Source: Spirochaetota bacterium (GTDB lineage: Bacteria > Spirochaetota > UBA4802 > JAFGJZ01). From it: a stretch of DNA of 64,000 bases. The stretch covers positions 1-64,000 of the forward strand of contig JAFGRW010000038.1 in the NCBI GenBank assembly GCA_016934935.1, written 5' to 3'. Below are positions 8,673 through 19,246 of this stretch, piece by piece (the first letter of the stretch is position 1; every line of letters starts with the position of its first letter). The notes below the pieces were generated by a model that saw nothing but the letters and a program-made list of their open reading frames with translations, ran no database searches and was not told the DNA's origin. Made by a program: the position numbers and the translations under genes.

Positions 8673-9860
8673 TTAGCGCTCCTGTTGTATCTTCATTCTA
8701 TTCATTGATCCTGCTACCGGAAGCGGGGTGTGTGGTTCAGCGAGTGTAAAACTTCCAATACTGATCTCTTCTTTTAATCGATTGGCTATTTTAAGGGCTT
8801 TGCTGTATGATGAGATGGAGCCGACTTCAATTTTTTTACCGTTATACTCAACTTCGCCGCTCTTCAGTGATTCATAGTTATACTCGGTAAGTATTCTTCC
8901 TGTTGCGAGGGGGTAGTCGCTGGAATAGTCAATCAATGGAGCATAAATATCCCTGTCGCGTACAGTTGTGCTTTTTAGTATTTCCTTGTTGAGTATAGGT
9001 ATTGGAATCCCGATACCTAAGGAAAGAGATACGCCGTATCCTTTTAGACTAACTGCTCTAACATATTCCGGATCCATTTTCTTCATGTCTGCTGTTAGTG
9101 ACAGGGTGCCCGCTCCCTCTCGCGGCACACCGTTTTCGCTACGTAAACAGTCAGGTGAATGTTGAGTCCCCTCGGCATAGATGTGGCCTTGTGAGCCTGC
9201 AAGCCATATTCGAGTGCCAATTCCAATAGTTTTATAATATGGATCATTAAGAAGGGGAGATAATTGACCAGCTGAGCAGTAGCATAAATTCTGCATATTT
9301 GGTTTAAGATGGCCAAAATAGGTATATATTGATCTGTCCGAACAGTTGACGGCTATGTTGTAGTTTTGGTAGCAGTTTCGTGGATTGACCATCTGTGCCT
9401 GGTTCAGATCATCTATAGTTATGTATGTGCGCAGTTCCTTGCACGGGTACTCGTCGGTTCCGTAAGATAATGCAAACAGTTGAACCCTTTCCCCGCGAAC
9501 CAGCTTCTCTATTACATGAGCCCCGCCGAAGCGGAAGTCTCCAGGGTAATACATATTTGCAGGGTCATTATGTCTAAGCTGAGTCGCTCCAAGAAATGCA
9601 TCCACGGCAGCAATTCCGGAATACACAAGTACATCATCCAGCCAGGCTTCTGTAATTCGAATTTTTGGAGACGAGTGGCCAAAGTTCAGAAAACATCCTG
9701 ATGAACACATAGGGCCGAAGGTCGCTGTTGTAACAACATCAACTTCTTCGGCAGCTTTATCGAGACCCTTTTTTTCTACATAATCTATTATCTCTTCCGC
9801 GTTCATGACCACCGCGGTTTTAGATGCGATTTTTCGGTTTATCTCTTCGTAGGTTTTCAT
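8673..9860 (-). CDS. Homocysteine biosynthesis protein, COG1900/DUF39 family
   Basis: Start set at ATG 9860 (AAGGAT site upstream) rather than further 5'; this gives 395 residues. The protein matches the COG1900 family that converts aspartate semialdehyde to homocysteine with sulfide in methanogens (MA1821 type). Conserved pieces include the cysteine pair Cys52/Cys56 (FGPMCSSGCFLNFGH), a later lone Cys in YGTDEYPCKELRTY, and the CYCSAGQLSPL segment. In the known system a persulfide or disulfide-forming cysteine is catalytic. It heads a three-gene operon with the NIL-ferredoxin and UPF0280 genes. Some COG1900 members carry CBS domains; none is present here. Confidence 0.9.
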   Translation of the reverse strand: MKTYEEINRKIASKTAVVMNAEEIIDYVEKKGLDKAAEEVDVVTTATFGPMCSSGCFLNFGHSSPKIRITEAWLDDVLVYSGIAAVDAFLGATQLRHNDPANMYYPGDFRFGGAHVIEKLVRGERVQLFALSYGTDEYPCKELRTYITIDDLNQAQMVNPRNCYQNYNIAVNCSDRSIYTYFGHLKPNMQNLCYCSAGQLSPLLNDPYYKTIGIGTRIWLAGSQGHIYAEGTQHSPDCLRSENGVPREGAGTLSLTADMKKMDPEYVRAVSLKGYGVSLSLGIGIPIPILNKEILKSTTVRDRDIYAPLIDYSSDYPLATGRILTEYNYESLKSGEVEYNGKKIEVGSISSYSKALKIANRLKEEISIGSFTLAEPHTPLPVAGSMNRMKIQQER

Positions 9861-9953
9861 ATAGTATATCCTTAAAGAAGCAAGGTAGCAAATCATCTTT
9901 TGCTATAGCCCAAAACAAAAGATGTGATCATTAAAGAATCGTTGGGTTGATTT

Positions 9954-10259
9954 TCAAGTGATTTTTACGAAGTAAGTTGATAAAGGCATGGCCCCCTTTC
10001 GGGCGGCCATAATTTGATGCAGTGGAACTATGTTAGGTCTATATTGCTTTTGTATTAGGAGGAGCTTGGTCAAAGTTGTTAAACAACGCTGAATATTAAG
10101 TTCTGTACAGTTTTGGCAATATATTCTGTCATCAGCAAGAGAGTAGGGAAAGGAAAAGACAAAAAATAAAGTTGTTAAACTGCTTTTTAAAATAACGAAT
10201 ATGTATATCAGTAACAGTGCGATAGCGAATTTGTAAACAGAAAAAAATAAAAAGTGCAT
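9954..10259 (-). CDS. Possible small membrane-anchored protein (doubtful)
   Basis: 101 codons filling most of a 435-base gap between two minus-strand genes. The N-terminal 40 residues are strongly hydrophobic, then a CQNC pair follows. There is no ribosome site, the last codons overlap a GC-rich hairpin (about 9988-10010, ATGGCC…GGCCAT), and the C-terminal stretch includes a sequence resembling the dispersed TTTTTCGAAG motif. I recognise no family. It may be non-coding. Confidence 0.25.
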   Translation of the reverse strand: MHFLFFSVYKFAIALLLIYIFVILKSSLTTLFFVFSFPYSLADDRIYCQNCTELNIQRCLTTLTKLLLIQKQYRPNIVPLHQIMAARKGAMPLSTYFVKIT

Positions 10260-10295
10260 AACGTCCGGACGGTTTTTATCGTACGAAGGGTCTTT

Positions 10296-11414
10296 TTAAT
10301 TCTGTTCCTTTTGAGTTTCGAGTTTCTCCTGCAGTCGAGCCGCAGTCAGGGATCTGTCCAGAAAAAAACCAATCTTTATGAAGTTAGGGTAAAAGACAAC
10401 TTTTAGAGGAATATCCTCATCAGAATAGATCCGAAGTAGAGACAATACCAGGCCAATACCAAGTCCAGCTCCTTCACTATTTTTATCGTCGGCATAGGCA
10501 AAGATATCTGTCTTTTTGTAGCCTAGTTTCTTGAGAATAGCTTTTTTCTCTACTGCAGTTATGTTTTGGCTGTTTGTTACCCAAACTCCAATACCCTGGT
10601 TGGTAGATTGGAATGTGATATTTATATAGCGGTCTTTTTGCTGCGCAAGTTTAATTAGGTTGCGATTTCCGTTTTCAGCAATCTCTTCCTTGAATCTTTT
10701 TAAAAATAGTGAGTAGTTTTTATTGGCATCTATGCCTTCAGGGGTTGTAACCAGTTTATCAAACAACTGCTTGTAGTTTGCCTTGCTTGCGTTTATAGCT
10801 AGTTCTTTAAGACATGTGAAAATATCAAAGGTAATGGGTTGAAGATTCTGCCGTACAAGAAGCATTCCGATTATTTTACGAATTAGTTGGCTAATTTCCC
10901 TGTCAAGGTCATACAGTCGAAGATTTACGCTCCACTCCAGATCCTTGTCGCCTAGCGTCTTAGTAACGTCTTCTATCTTTTTCAGCAAAGAATCTATCTC
11001 ATCTTTTTTTCGTAAATCGATTATGCGTATTGATTTTAATACGTTTATTTCGTTCTCGAAGAAGGGATCTCTAAAAAACTGAAAAACCTGGTTGTCAAAT
11101 ACCCACTTTTTTTTTGCCAAAAATTTGATAAGGTCTTCATCTCCGTTTAGTCGCAGTTCGGAGTTGTAAAACCGCTTACCTTGATTAACAAGAAGGGTTG
11201 TAAACAAGTTCACAATATCCTCTTCTGCGGTGAAATAGTTAACCAGGATTTTTGCTGCCGATTGACGGGGGATAGGGATGGTATCTCCGAAGCCGGATTC
11301 TCGATAAAGGTTAAAGCTGTTGTCTATTTGCTCTCCCAAATAATTCAGCTGTTGAGTATTTAGTGAAGAGTATATGAGCAAGTTTAAAAAATGTTTGCGA
11401 AGTTCACGATCCAT
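10296..11414 (-). CDS. Cytoplasmic GHKL-ATPase domain protein (kinase-like), unknown role
   Basis: 372 residues with no membrane span. The C-terminal half is a histidine-kinase-type ATPase domain: N box with Asn208 (LKELAINASKANY) and a glycine-rich G box at 315-321 (EGAGLGIGLVLSLL). The N-terminal half is helical and lacks a recognisable phosphoacceptor-His motif, so it may be an anti-sigma-type or regulatory kinase rather than a sensor kinase. No response-regulator gene is adjacent on this strand. Confidence 0.65.
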   Translation of the reverse strand: MDRELRKHFLNLLIYSSLNTQQLNYLGEQIDNSFNLYRESGFGDTIPIPRQSAAKILVNYFTAEEDIVNLFTTLLVNQGKRFYNSELRLNGDEDLIKFLAKKKWVFDNQVFQFFRDPFFENEINVLKSIRIIDLRKKDEIDSLLKKIEDVTKTLGDKDLEWSVNLRLYDLDREISQLIRKIIGMLLVRQNLQPITFDIFTCLKELAINASKANYKQLFDKLVTTPEGIDANKNYSLFLKRFKEEIAENGNRNLIKLAQQKDRYINITFQSTNQGIGVWVTNSQNITAVEKKAILKKLGYKKTDIFAYADDKNSEGAGLGIGLVLSLLRIYSDEDIPLKVVFYPNFIKIGFFLDRSLTAARLQEKLETQKEQN

Positions 11415-11620
11415 ATGATACCATTATGATTGTCTTTGCTCTATATTGTACTGATATTTATCATAAAATCCTATAAACTGACTTAGTCAAGCTAATATTA
11501 AAAATAATCTATAATAAATTTTTACAATTTAAAATCATCTGTCTTTCGATAAAGAGACTTAAGTAATATTAAAGTTTGTTAATAAATACTTAATTTTTTT
11601 TAAGCAGCTGGATTATTTTA

Positions 11621-12692
<1,072 letters not shown>

Positions 12693-12713
12693 TTAAACAA
12701 GTTTTTTTAGATA

Positions 12714-12741
12714 AGAAAAGAACCCGCAAGGGTTCTTTTCT
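12714..12741 (+). terminator. Intrinsic terminator after ilvC (bidirectional)
   Basis: A perfect 12-bp stem AGAAAAGAACCC / GGGTTCTTTTCT with a GCAA tetraloop, T-rich on the plus side and A-rich before it, so it can also serve the convergent kinase gene on the minus strand. Confidence 0.88.
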
Positions 12742-12766
12742 ATAGTATTTAATTCAATCCTCTTGT

Positions 12767-14002
12767 TTATAAAACAATCTGAGCGAGAACCTTGGTCACT
12801 GGATCGCGTGATGGATCTGTATGATCAATAACATTTCCTATGTCTACACGGCCTCCATGGCTCCGGACAATTTTGTCCACCAATGTCAGACCCAGACCGT
12901 AATCCAAAGTTCCATAATCTTCATATACTACCTTAACAAGTCTGAAAAAAGGTTCAAAAACCACATTCTGGTATTCTGGTGGTATTCCGATAATATCTGA
13001 TTTAGTAGGTTGAGGCGTATTGAGTACTGATATCAGAAACTTTCCACCCGAGTAGCGAAGCATTACGGTGATTTTAGAATTAGAAGTCGAAAATTTTAAA
13101 GCGTTTACAAAAAGCTCGTTTATTGCTGTAGATATGTATCTTGGGTTGATTTTGCAGACTGTGTCTTTTATATCTGCCGGAATATTACTCAGAAGAATTG
13201 TATGGCCTCTTAAATTGGATAAGTTTTTAATATTATCGGAATTAACAATCTCTAAAAGAAGGTCGTAGATATCCATGCATGTGGAGTTGCTTACGCTGAT
13301 ATCGTTTTTCATTAATAGTGATAGGTCAGAAAAGAAGTTCAAAGTTTTTTCTGCGATAGCGGCGTTTGATTTGATAAGATCAAAAATATCGGAAGGCACT
13401 ACATAGTGATCCCCCTCTTTTTTTATTGAAGAAGCAACAAGATTAATAAGGCTTAGAAGAGCTCCAAAGCCGGCTCCCTGATTAAAACTATTGTTAAGAC
13501 TGTCAAAAAGTGCTGTGTCAATTCTGTCATTGTCCCGGTTAATAATCTCCTTGTTCCATTGTACCCACTCGAGCTGATTTTCCAGTTTGATTATCCGTTC
13601 CTGTTCAATTAGTTCTCTTGAGCGATAAAGCTCATCTGCCTCAAATGCCCGTTTAATCTGCTGAATGATAATTGTCAAATTAATAGGTTTAATGATGTAG
13701 TCGTAAACACCTTCCCGCATAACAGAAATTATTGTTTCCGAGTCGGCATGCATGGTAGAGACAATTATTACCTGACGATCATTTATTTTTTTAATGTTTT
13801 TAATCAGATCATGTCCCGACATATCAGGCATCTCAAGGTCGGTTATTACAAGTGGGTAATTGTCTTGTCTGTACATTTTGTAGGCATCTTTACCGTTCGA
13901 AGCTATGTCGGTAATGTAACCATGTTCTTCGCATACTGCTCGGAGCAGTTCGGCTGAAGATTCGTCATCTTCAGCTATTAGTATTTTTTTTTCGGTTATC
14001 AT
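12767..14002 (-). CDS. Receiver-HATPase hybrid signalling protein
   Basis: 411 residues. The N-terminal receiver domain (about 5-120) has the acidic pair Asp12/Asp13, phospho-acceptor Asp55 (ITDLEMPD), Ser82/Thr83 and Lys105. The C-terminal 150 residues are a HATPase_c domain (N box INELFVNALKFS, G box DYGLGLTLVDKIVRSHGG). The middle helical part has no HExxxP/T phospho-acceptor motif, so it is not a standard hybrid kinase. It lacks membrane segments and probably takes phosphate from another kinase and modulates a partner through the ATPase domain. Confidence 0.8.
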   Translation of the reverse strand: MITEKKILIAEDDESSAELLRAVCEEHGYITDIASNGKDAYKMYRQDNYPLVITDLEMPDMSGHDLIKNIKKINDRQVIIVSTMHADSETIISVMREGVYDYIIKPINLTIIIQQIKRAFEADELYRSRELIEQERIIKLENQLEWVQWNKEIINRDNDRIDTALFDSLNNSFNQGAGFGALLSLINLVASSIKKEGDHYVVPSDIFDLIKSNAAIAEKTLNFFSDLSLLMKNDISVSNSTCMDIYDLLLEIVNSDNIKNLSNLRGHTILLSNIPADIKDTVCKINPRYISTAINELFVNALKFSTSNSKITVMLRYSGGKFLISVLNTPQPTKSDIIGIPPEYQNVVFEPFFRLVKVVYEDYGTLDYGLGLTLVDKIVRSHGGRVDIGNVIDHTDPSRDPVTKVLAQIVL

Positions 14003-14159
14003 GATTTATCCATTCTATAGGCTTTGTAACCCGTATAATCGGGGTACAGAATCGTTATTAGCCGAACTCTTGGCTTATTTAAAATAAAGATATTATTAAA
14101 AAACCTTTTTGTCAATATTTTGCTTGTTTTATGTTTCAGACGGGTGGTGTTGTGAGATA

Positions 14160-14906
14160 TTATTCAAACATCTTACGATCTTTAAAATAGACGGGGAGCA
14201 GATTAAACCTTTTGATAAGTTTTTGAATGTAATCAAAATCTGCACCAATATCATTGGCATTGTGAGCGTCTGACGCGGTAGTGATATAACGTCCTCCAAA
14301 GTCGGTATACATCTGCAATATCAATTCGTCCGGCATTGCAAAAGGCATGCCTCTGCGTAAAGGAGAGCTATTTATCTCCGGTATTATTCCGCTTTTGCAC
14401 AGTGCTTTTACAGCATCTTCCAATTCCCTGCTGTGTGAGTAGTAATCTGAATAATATCGAGCTGGAAAATCGATATGACCTAATACATCGAAGCCGCCAT
14501 GTTCTATCATCCGCTTGATATTTGTGAAATACTTCTTATATTTTGTATCATTGTCTTTATCGTAATCGTTATAATGACCAATCTTATGAATAGAGCCGAT
14601 TATAATATCAAACTCAAGTTTTAAGGTCTGGGCAAAAATCTCCGGTGTGTTATAGGGTTGGCTGTATTCAATGCCTTTTAACAGGGTAAGTTTATCTTTG
14701 TATTTCACACGTGCGTTATCAATCGCGATACTCTGTTTTTCGTAATTGTAATAAAATGGATAAGTATCATCTTTATGAGCGTCAAAATGATCGGTAATCG
14801 CGAGGTGTGTGATTCCCTTCTTAATAGCCGTACGGCATAACAGGTCAACAGTATCTTCAGCATCTGGAGAAAATTGTGAGTGCGTGTGTAAATCATATTT
14901 AATCAT
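14160..14906 (-). CDS. PHP-domain histidinol-phosphatase-like protein (HisJ type)
   Basis: 248 residues with the PHP metal-binding motifs: YDLHTHSQFSPDA at the N-terminus, LAITDHFDAH, LLKGIEYS, GSIHKIGH, and late SDAHN. HisJ-type enzymes dephosphorylate histidinol phosphate in histidine synthesis; other PHP proteins act on nucleotides or sugars, and no his genes are nearby, so the substrate is unproven. Length is a little below the 260-270 of most HisJ. Confidence 0.8.
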   Translation of the reverse strand: MIKYDLHTHSQFSPDAEDTVDLLCRTAIKKGITHLAITDHFDAHKDDTYPFYYNYEKQSIAIDNARVKYKDKLTLLKGIEYSQPYNTPEIFAQTLKLEFDIIIGSIHKIGHYNDYDKDNDTKYKKYFTNIKRMIEHGGFDVLGHIDFPARYYSDYYSHSRELEDAVKALCKSGIIPEINSSPLRRGMPFAMPDELILQMYTDFGGRYITTASDAHNANDIGADFDYIQKLIKRFNLLPVYFKDRKMFE

Positions 14907-14981
14907 GTGGATACAGATATTTTTTGGGTCAGTAAAGTCAAGATAATCTTTTATTTCAACTTATGATAGTTATTTTTTTTA

Positions 14982-15836
14982 TCATCTCATTTGAATTATT
15001 TTTTTTAGATTAGTCTCGTTGAAATCTTTTTTTATATGGTGACGTCTATAACAGTAGTTGCTGTGTAATGAAATATTTGCACCGTAATCCGTGGAAAATG
15101 TTTTAATATAGCCGGCATTTCGCGCCATATCCAAAAGCTTGGGAGTGTAATATCCGTAAGGGAATGCGAGTAAGGTTACTTCTTTGTCAAGCTTGTCTTC
15201 AATAATTTTCTTTGATTGTGTTAGCTCGTATTCGATTGAATTAAGAGATTCCGTATTCCCTTTTTCGACAAGTTTAACCAAATCAGCGTGTGATACGGTA
15301 TGCGACTGAATGTCGAATCCGTACTTTTCCATCTCTTTCAGCATTGCCCAGGTCATGTGTTTATCTGATTTATCAAAAATGAAATTAGTGTAAATAAAAA
15401 GCGTAACAGGATAATCAAATTCCTGCATCAGGGGAAGTATTTTGGTATATGCGGAAATATAACCATCGTCTACTGTTATAGCGACCGATTTGTTTTCAGG
15501 GCTGCGATTTTCATCTTGTAACCTAATAAGCTCTTTTAAGGATATAACATCGATATTATTTAATCGAAAAAATTCAAAATGTTTTCTGAGCTGTTCTTTT
15601 GTGATGGAGTAAGGACCGTGTCCGTCTATATCATGGTAAAGCAATATCGGAATAGCATCTATTTCCCGGTATTCATCGGGGTTCCTGGTGATGAACCCGG
15701 GATCATCATTTTTGCCAAGAGTGCTGACTCTCAAATATAATATAAGGGTTATGGTGCAAATAAAAACAAAAAATACGGCTAAAATGGATGTGTTTCCTGC
15801 CAGCTCTTTGAAAGTCCTAAAAAAAGATAATTTCAA
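14982..15836 (-). CDS. Membrane-anchored polysaccharide deacetylase (NodB domain)
   Basis: 284 residues starting from TTG 15836 behind a GAAGGG site. One N-terminal membrane span (about 17-36) anchors an extracytoplasmic NodB domain. Motifs: PILLYHDI, catalytic base and metal Asp in AITVDDGYIS, the His ligands in DIQSHTVSHADL, and FPYGYY. Such enzymes remove acetyl or acyl groups from cell-wall or surface polysaccharides. It is oriented away from the VKOR-DsbA gene. Confidence 0.85.
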   Translation of the reverse strand: MKLSFFRTFKELAGNTSILAVFFVFICTITLILYLRVSTLGKNDDPGFITRNPDEYREIDAIPILLYHDIDGHGPYSITKEQLRKHFEFFRLNNIDVISLKELIRLQDENRSPENKSVAITVDDGYISAYTKILPLMQEFDYPVTLFIYTNFIFDKSDKHMTWAMLKEMEKYGFDIQSHTVSHADLVKLVEKGNTESLNSIEYELTQSKKIIEDKLDKEVTLLAFPYGYYTPKLLDMARNAGYIKTFSTDYGANISLHSNYCYRRHHIKKDFNETNLKKIIQMR

Positions 15837-15973
15837 AATAGTTACCCTTCGTATAACATTTATATATTTGTAATTATGGAATCATCACTCATAAATATTG
15901 CAATGTCTTTCCAATGACAACTAATAAACTTAAAATTTACATTAATATCAATTAAACGATATTACCCTCTGGA

Positions 15974-15998
15974 GTATGATAATTTTTCGAAGTTTCTT
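15974..15998 (+). repeat. Dispersed motif, copy 1
   Basis: Contains GATAATTTTTCGAAGTTTCT; the 13-base core ATTTTTCGAAGTT is identical to the copies at 37113-37140 and 47559-47584. Confidence 0.5.
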
Positions 15999-16083
15999 GG
16001 TGTATGCATACGTTTGCGCACTGATAATTAAAAAGTGTTATTGCTTCGTTATTGTTTTTGAATTATATGATGAAATTTATGTG

Positions 16084-16111
16084 TTGACACACTGTAAATA
16101 AATAATAGTTA
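16084..16111 (+). promoter_or_regulatory. Sigma-70-type promoter of the VKOR-DsbA gene
   Basis: A perfect TTGACA (16084-16089), 16-nt spacer, TAGTTA (16106-16111), about 37 nt before the ATG at 16148. Confidence 0.5.
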
Positions 16112-16147
16112 ATAATCTCATATTTGGAATCTTGCCGGGTGGTAAAA

Positions 16148-17392
16148 ATGAACAAAACATATATTCTTTTATCGATCTTCTCATTTGTTGGATTGATTTT
16201 GGCTGTTATTCTTCTTGCTGATCACTATATTCCTCAAAAAACTGCTGAGTTTTTAGCTTGTGGTGATGGTTTACAAGGCTCCTGTTCCGAGCTTTCTTCA
16301 TCGCCCTATTCGATGTTTTTTGGAATTCCGATCGCATCTTACGGTTTTTTCTTCTACCTATGGATATTTCTTTCTCTGCATCTGTTTCGAGAGTCTGGTG
16401 AGCGCTACTGGAAAACATTCATGTACCTTATGATACCCATTAGTGTTGCTGGTATCTTTTTCGATATTGTTCTAGGAGCTCTTCTTGTTTATCTTCAGGT
16501 ATTTTGTCAATACTGTGTCATGACATATGTCGTAAATATAGCTATTCTTGCCGTAGTAATTCTGGCATATCGCAAAATGCGTGCATCGGGCGATATGAGC
16601 TTCAAGGAAGCACTTTTTGGATTCGCTAAGGTTTCTGGAAAAAATGATGATCGTAAATTTTCCACAGGTACCTTTATATATTTTACCGCGATACTGTTTA
16701 TATTTGTTGTTGCTTTTTCTCTTTATCTCGAAGAACGAAGCAGTGAAGGATCTGAACTTAACAAAAAACTGACAGGCTATGTCGAGAAATATAAAGAAAA
16801 AGAGATCCTTGAAATTGATTATCCGGAAACCGGGTTTGTTGTTGGCGACAAAGATGCTGTTTTAACTGTTCATGTTTTTACAGACCCTTTCTGTCCAGCT
16901 TGTCGTAATTTTAACATGATAGAAAAAGTTTTAGTAAAAAAGTATAAAGGAAAGATAAATTTTAAACAATACTATTATCCTTTAAACAGCGATTGTAATC
17001 CGGCAAAATCAGGAATAGTTATAAATGGTAGTTGCGCCGTAACACGTCTGTTTTATGCTGCTGATAATTTAAATATTTATCCCAAAGTTTTTGAAAAATT
17101 TTATGAAAAATTTGATGAAGTATCCGAACTTTCATCTTCCGGCGCGCATATAGACAAGGTTATTGAAATTGTTGCAGAGAGTGATGAACAGAAAACAGCT
17201 TTAATTGAGATGTTTAATTCTGACAAGCCCTCTGAAAGAATCACAAAACATCTTGATCTTGCAAAAAAGCTGAATATCAGTGCTACACCGACCTTGATCA
17301 TCAATGGAAGGCTTATGAAGGGTTATCCAAAAGACAAGTTTATGGATGCCGTATTGCGTTACGAGTTGAGCGAATCGATAAAAAATAATTAG
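16148..17392 (+). CDS. VKOR-DsbA fusion, disulfide-bond formation protein
   Basis: 414 residues from ATG 16148 (GGGTGG ribosome site). The N-terminal half is a vitamin-K-epoxide-reductase-type quinone oxidoreductase with four to five membrane spans, the loop cysteines Cys38/Cys46 with the adjacent SS-YS…GIP pattern, and the quinone-side CxxC Cys120/Cys123 (CQYC). A further span (about 175-195) leads to a DsbA-like thioredoxin domain with CPAC (249-252) and the cis-proline ATPTLIINGR. It would oxidise periplasmic proteins and pass electrons to quinone in one polypeptide, replacing DsbA plus DsbB. It is a single-gene unit. Confidence 0.93.
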   Translation: MNKTYILLSIFSFVGLILAVILLADHYIPQKTAEFLACGDGLQGSCSELSSSPYSMFFGIPIASYGFFFYLWIFLSLHLFRESGERYWKTFMYLMIPISVAGIFFDIVLGALLVYLQVFCQYCVMTYVVNIAILAVVILAYRKMRASGDMSFKEALFGFAKVSGKNDDRKFSTGTFIYFTAILFIFVVAFSLYLEERSSEGSELNKKLTGYVEKYKEKEILEIDYPETGFVVGDKDAVLTVHVFTDPFCPACRNFNMIEKVLVKKYKGKINFKQYYYPLNSDCNPAKSGIVINGSCAVTRLFYAADNLNIYPKVFEKFYEKFDEVSELSSSGAHIDKVIEIVAESDEQKTALIEMFNSDKPSERITKHLDLAKKLNISATPTLIINGRLMKGYPKDKFMDAVLRYELSESIKNN

Positions 17393-17424
17393 ATTACCGG
17401 TAATTATTGGTAATTTTGAATTAT

Positions 17425-17468
17425 TAATTAAGCCATATCGAAGTTGATACTTCTATATGGCTTAATTA
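17425..17468 (+). terminator. Strong bidirectional stem-loop terminator
   Basis: 14-bp perfect arms TAATTAAGCCATAT (17425-17438) and its complement (17455-17468), plus an inner 5-bp stem GAAGT/ACTTC and a TGAT loop, followed by TTTT. It closes the VKOR-DsbA unit and separates it from the ABC pair. Confidence 0.85.
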
Positions 17469-17518
17469 GTTTTATGCTAAATTGGTTTACAATTTTATAC
17501 GCTGTTTAACAATAGGAT

Positions 17519-19246
17519 ATGACACTATTTAGACGTCCTCTCTATTATCTTCTTAAAAGGCGCTACTATTTCGCAGCGGGTATAATTTCTCTTCTGCTGG
17601 TTGATATTTTTCAGCTCTTTATTCCTCGTGCCGTGAAAAAAATGATCGATGATCTTTTTGCTCTGGATACCAGTCGTATACATATCTGGTTTTCCCATAT
17701 TCTTCTTCTTGCTCTGGGAATGGCGATTTTTCGTTTTTTTTGGCGAATGCTTCTGGTCAGAACATCATTTTATATTGAAGAGCAACTTCGAAATGATCTT
17801 TATAAAAAATATTTATATATGGATCAGCCGTTTTTTGACAGACGTTCAACAGGCTCACTTATAGCTCTTGCTACAAATGACCTTCAGGCAATTCGTATGA
17901 TGTTCAGTATGGGAGTGGTTTCGGCCTGTGATGGAATTTTTCTTACGATACTATCAGTAGTTTTTATGTTTTCAATGAATTCCCGTCTTACCCTGTATGT
18001 TCTTATACCCTTGCCAATAATTACCTTTTTTTTGATAATCGCAGGGAAAAAAATATTCGGTGGTTTTACTCGCGTTCAGGAATATTTTTCTGATTTGACA
18101 GGGCGTTTGCAGGAATATGTTTCCAGTATTGTACTTATAAAAAATTTTACACTCGAAGATGAGAGTATCCGTTCAGTCGAAAAGTCTTCTGTAAAAATTT
18201 GTGATCAGAATTTTTCTCTTATGCGTGTGTGGGGGGTTCTATTCCCTTTAATGGCTCTTGTAACCGGCATAGCGGCTGCTTTTGCAGGTATTCGCGGTGG
18301 AACCATGACTATTATGGGGGAACTTTCACTGGGAGAGTTTACAGCTTTTTTCAGCTATATATCCATTCTTGCATGGCCCATGATGGCAATCGGCTGGGTA
18401 ATGAATCTTTTTCAAAGAGGACGCGCCTCAATGAAAAGAATTAATGACGCGCTGGATGCTGATGCTGTTGTTAGAGATAAGCCATTTATAACCGAGCCTC
18501 AGTGCTTACCAAAGCCAACGTTTGAACTTAAAGATGTAAGCTTTACTTATCCAGAGGCACTTCACCCCGCGTTAAAAAATATTTCCATGATAATACCTTA
18601 TGGCTGTAGAATCGGCATTACAGGCAAAACCGGTTCAGGCAAGAGTACCCTTGCGGATCTTTTGCTTAGGCGTTATGACCCTTCAACAGGTTCTGTGCTG
18701 TTAAACGGACAAAATTATCGCGATCTTCCAGTAAAGTATATATTGTCTCATATCAAGTCATCACCGCAACAAAACACTCTATTTGCGGATACACTTAGGC
18801 AGAACATAGTTTTCGGATCGAGTAATGATAAAGAGGAGCAGTTAAGAACCGCTTGTAATGATGCTGAATTGAGTGATACTGTAAATGATCTTCCAAAAAA
18901 ACTGGATACGATGCTTGGTGAAAAGGGGGTCAATCTGTCGGGTGGACAGAAACAGAGGGTAGCTCTTGCAAGACTTCTTTTGTCTCCGGCACCTCTCTGT
19001 CTTATTGATGATTCACTCTCCGCGCTTGATAGTGAAACAGAAAAATCGGTATATGATTCTCTTCTCAAAATACCGGGTTCAATGGTAATTATTTCACACA
19101 GGGTATCAGCCATTTCGAATTGCGATATAATTTATGTTCTTGATGAGGGAACAATTGCCGAGAAGGGTACCCATGAAGAGCTTGTAAAGCAAAAAGGGCT
19201 GTATTCTGATATTTATACAAGGCAGCTGGTACAGAACAGATTATGA
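17519..19246 (+). CDS. ABC exporter half-transporter 1 (degenerate catalytic site)
   Basis: 575 residues: six membrane spans in the first about 310, then an ATPase domain with Walker A GKTGSGKST, Q loop SSPQQNT, canonical signature LSGGQKQR, and Walker B LCLIDDS, where the usual catalytic Glu is Asp. The H loop His is present (IISHRVS). This asymmetry is typical of heterodimeric exporters such as MdlAB or TM287/288 types. The stop overlaps the start of the second half (ATGA, 19243-19246). The likely role is lipid or drug export; the substrate is unknown. Confidence 0.92.
   Translation: MTLFRRPLYYLLKRRYYFAAGIISLLLVDIFQLFIPRAVKKMIDDLFALDTSRIHIWFSHILLLALGMAIFRFFWRMLLVRTSFYIEEQLRNDLYKKYLYMDQPFFDRRSTGSLIALATNDLQAIRMMFSMGVVSACDGIFLTILSVVFMFSMNSRLTLYVLIPLPIITFFLIIAGKKIFGGFTRVQEYFSDLTGRLQEYVSSIVLIKNFTLEDESIRSVEKSSVKICDQNFSLMRVWGVLFPLMALVTGIAAAFAGIRGGTMTIMGELSLGEFTAFFSYISILAWPMMAIGWVMNLFQRGRASMKRINDALDADAVVRDKPFITEPQCLPKPTFELKDVSFTYPEALHPALKNISMIIPYGCRIGITGKTGSGKSTLADLLLRRYDPSTGSVLLNGQNYRDLPVKYILSHIKSSPQQNTLFADTLRQNIVFGSSNDKEEQLRTACNDAELSDTVNDLPKKLDTMLGEKGVNLSGGQKQRVALARLLLSPAPLCLIDDSLSALDSETEKSVYDSLLKIPGSMVIISHRVSAISNCDIIYVLDEGTIAEKGTHEELVKQKGLYSDIYTRQLVQNRL

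Larger units (their letters stand above)
15837..16147. other. Divergent intergenic region with promoter and dispersed motif
   Basis: 311 bases between the deacetylase (minus) and the VKOR-DsbA gene (plus). It holds one copy of the dispersed motif (15974-15998) and a TTGACA promoter (16084) for the right-hand gene; otherwise AT-rich without an open frame or an RNA I can identify. Confidence 0.5.
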
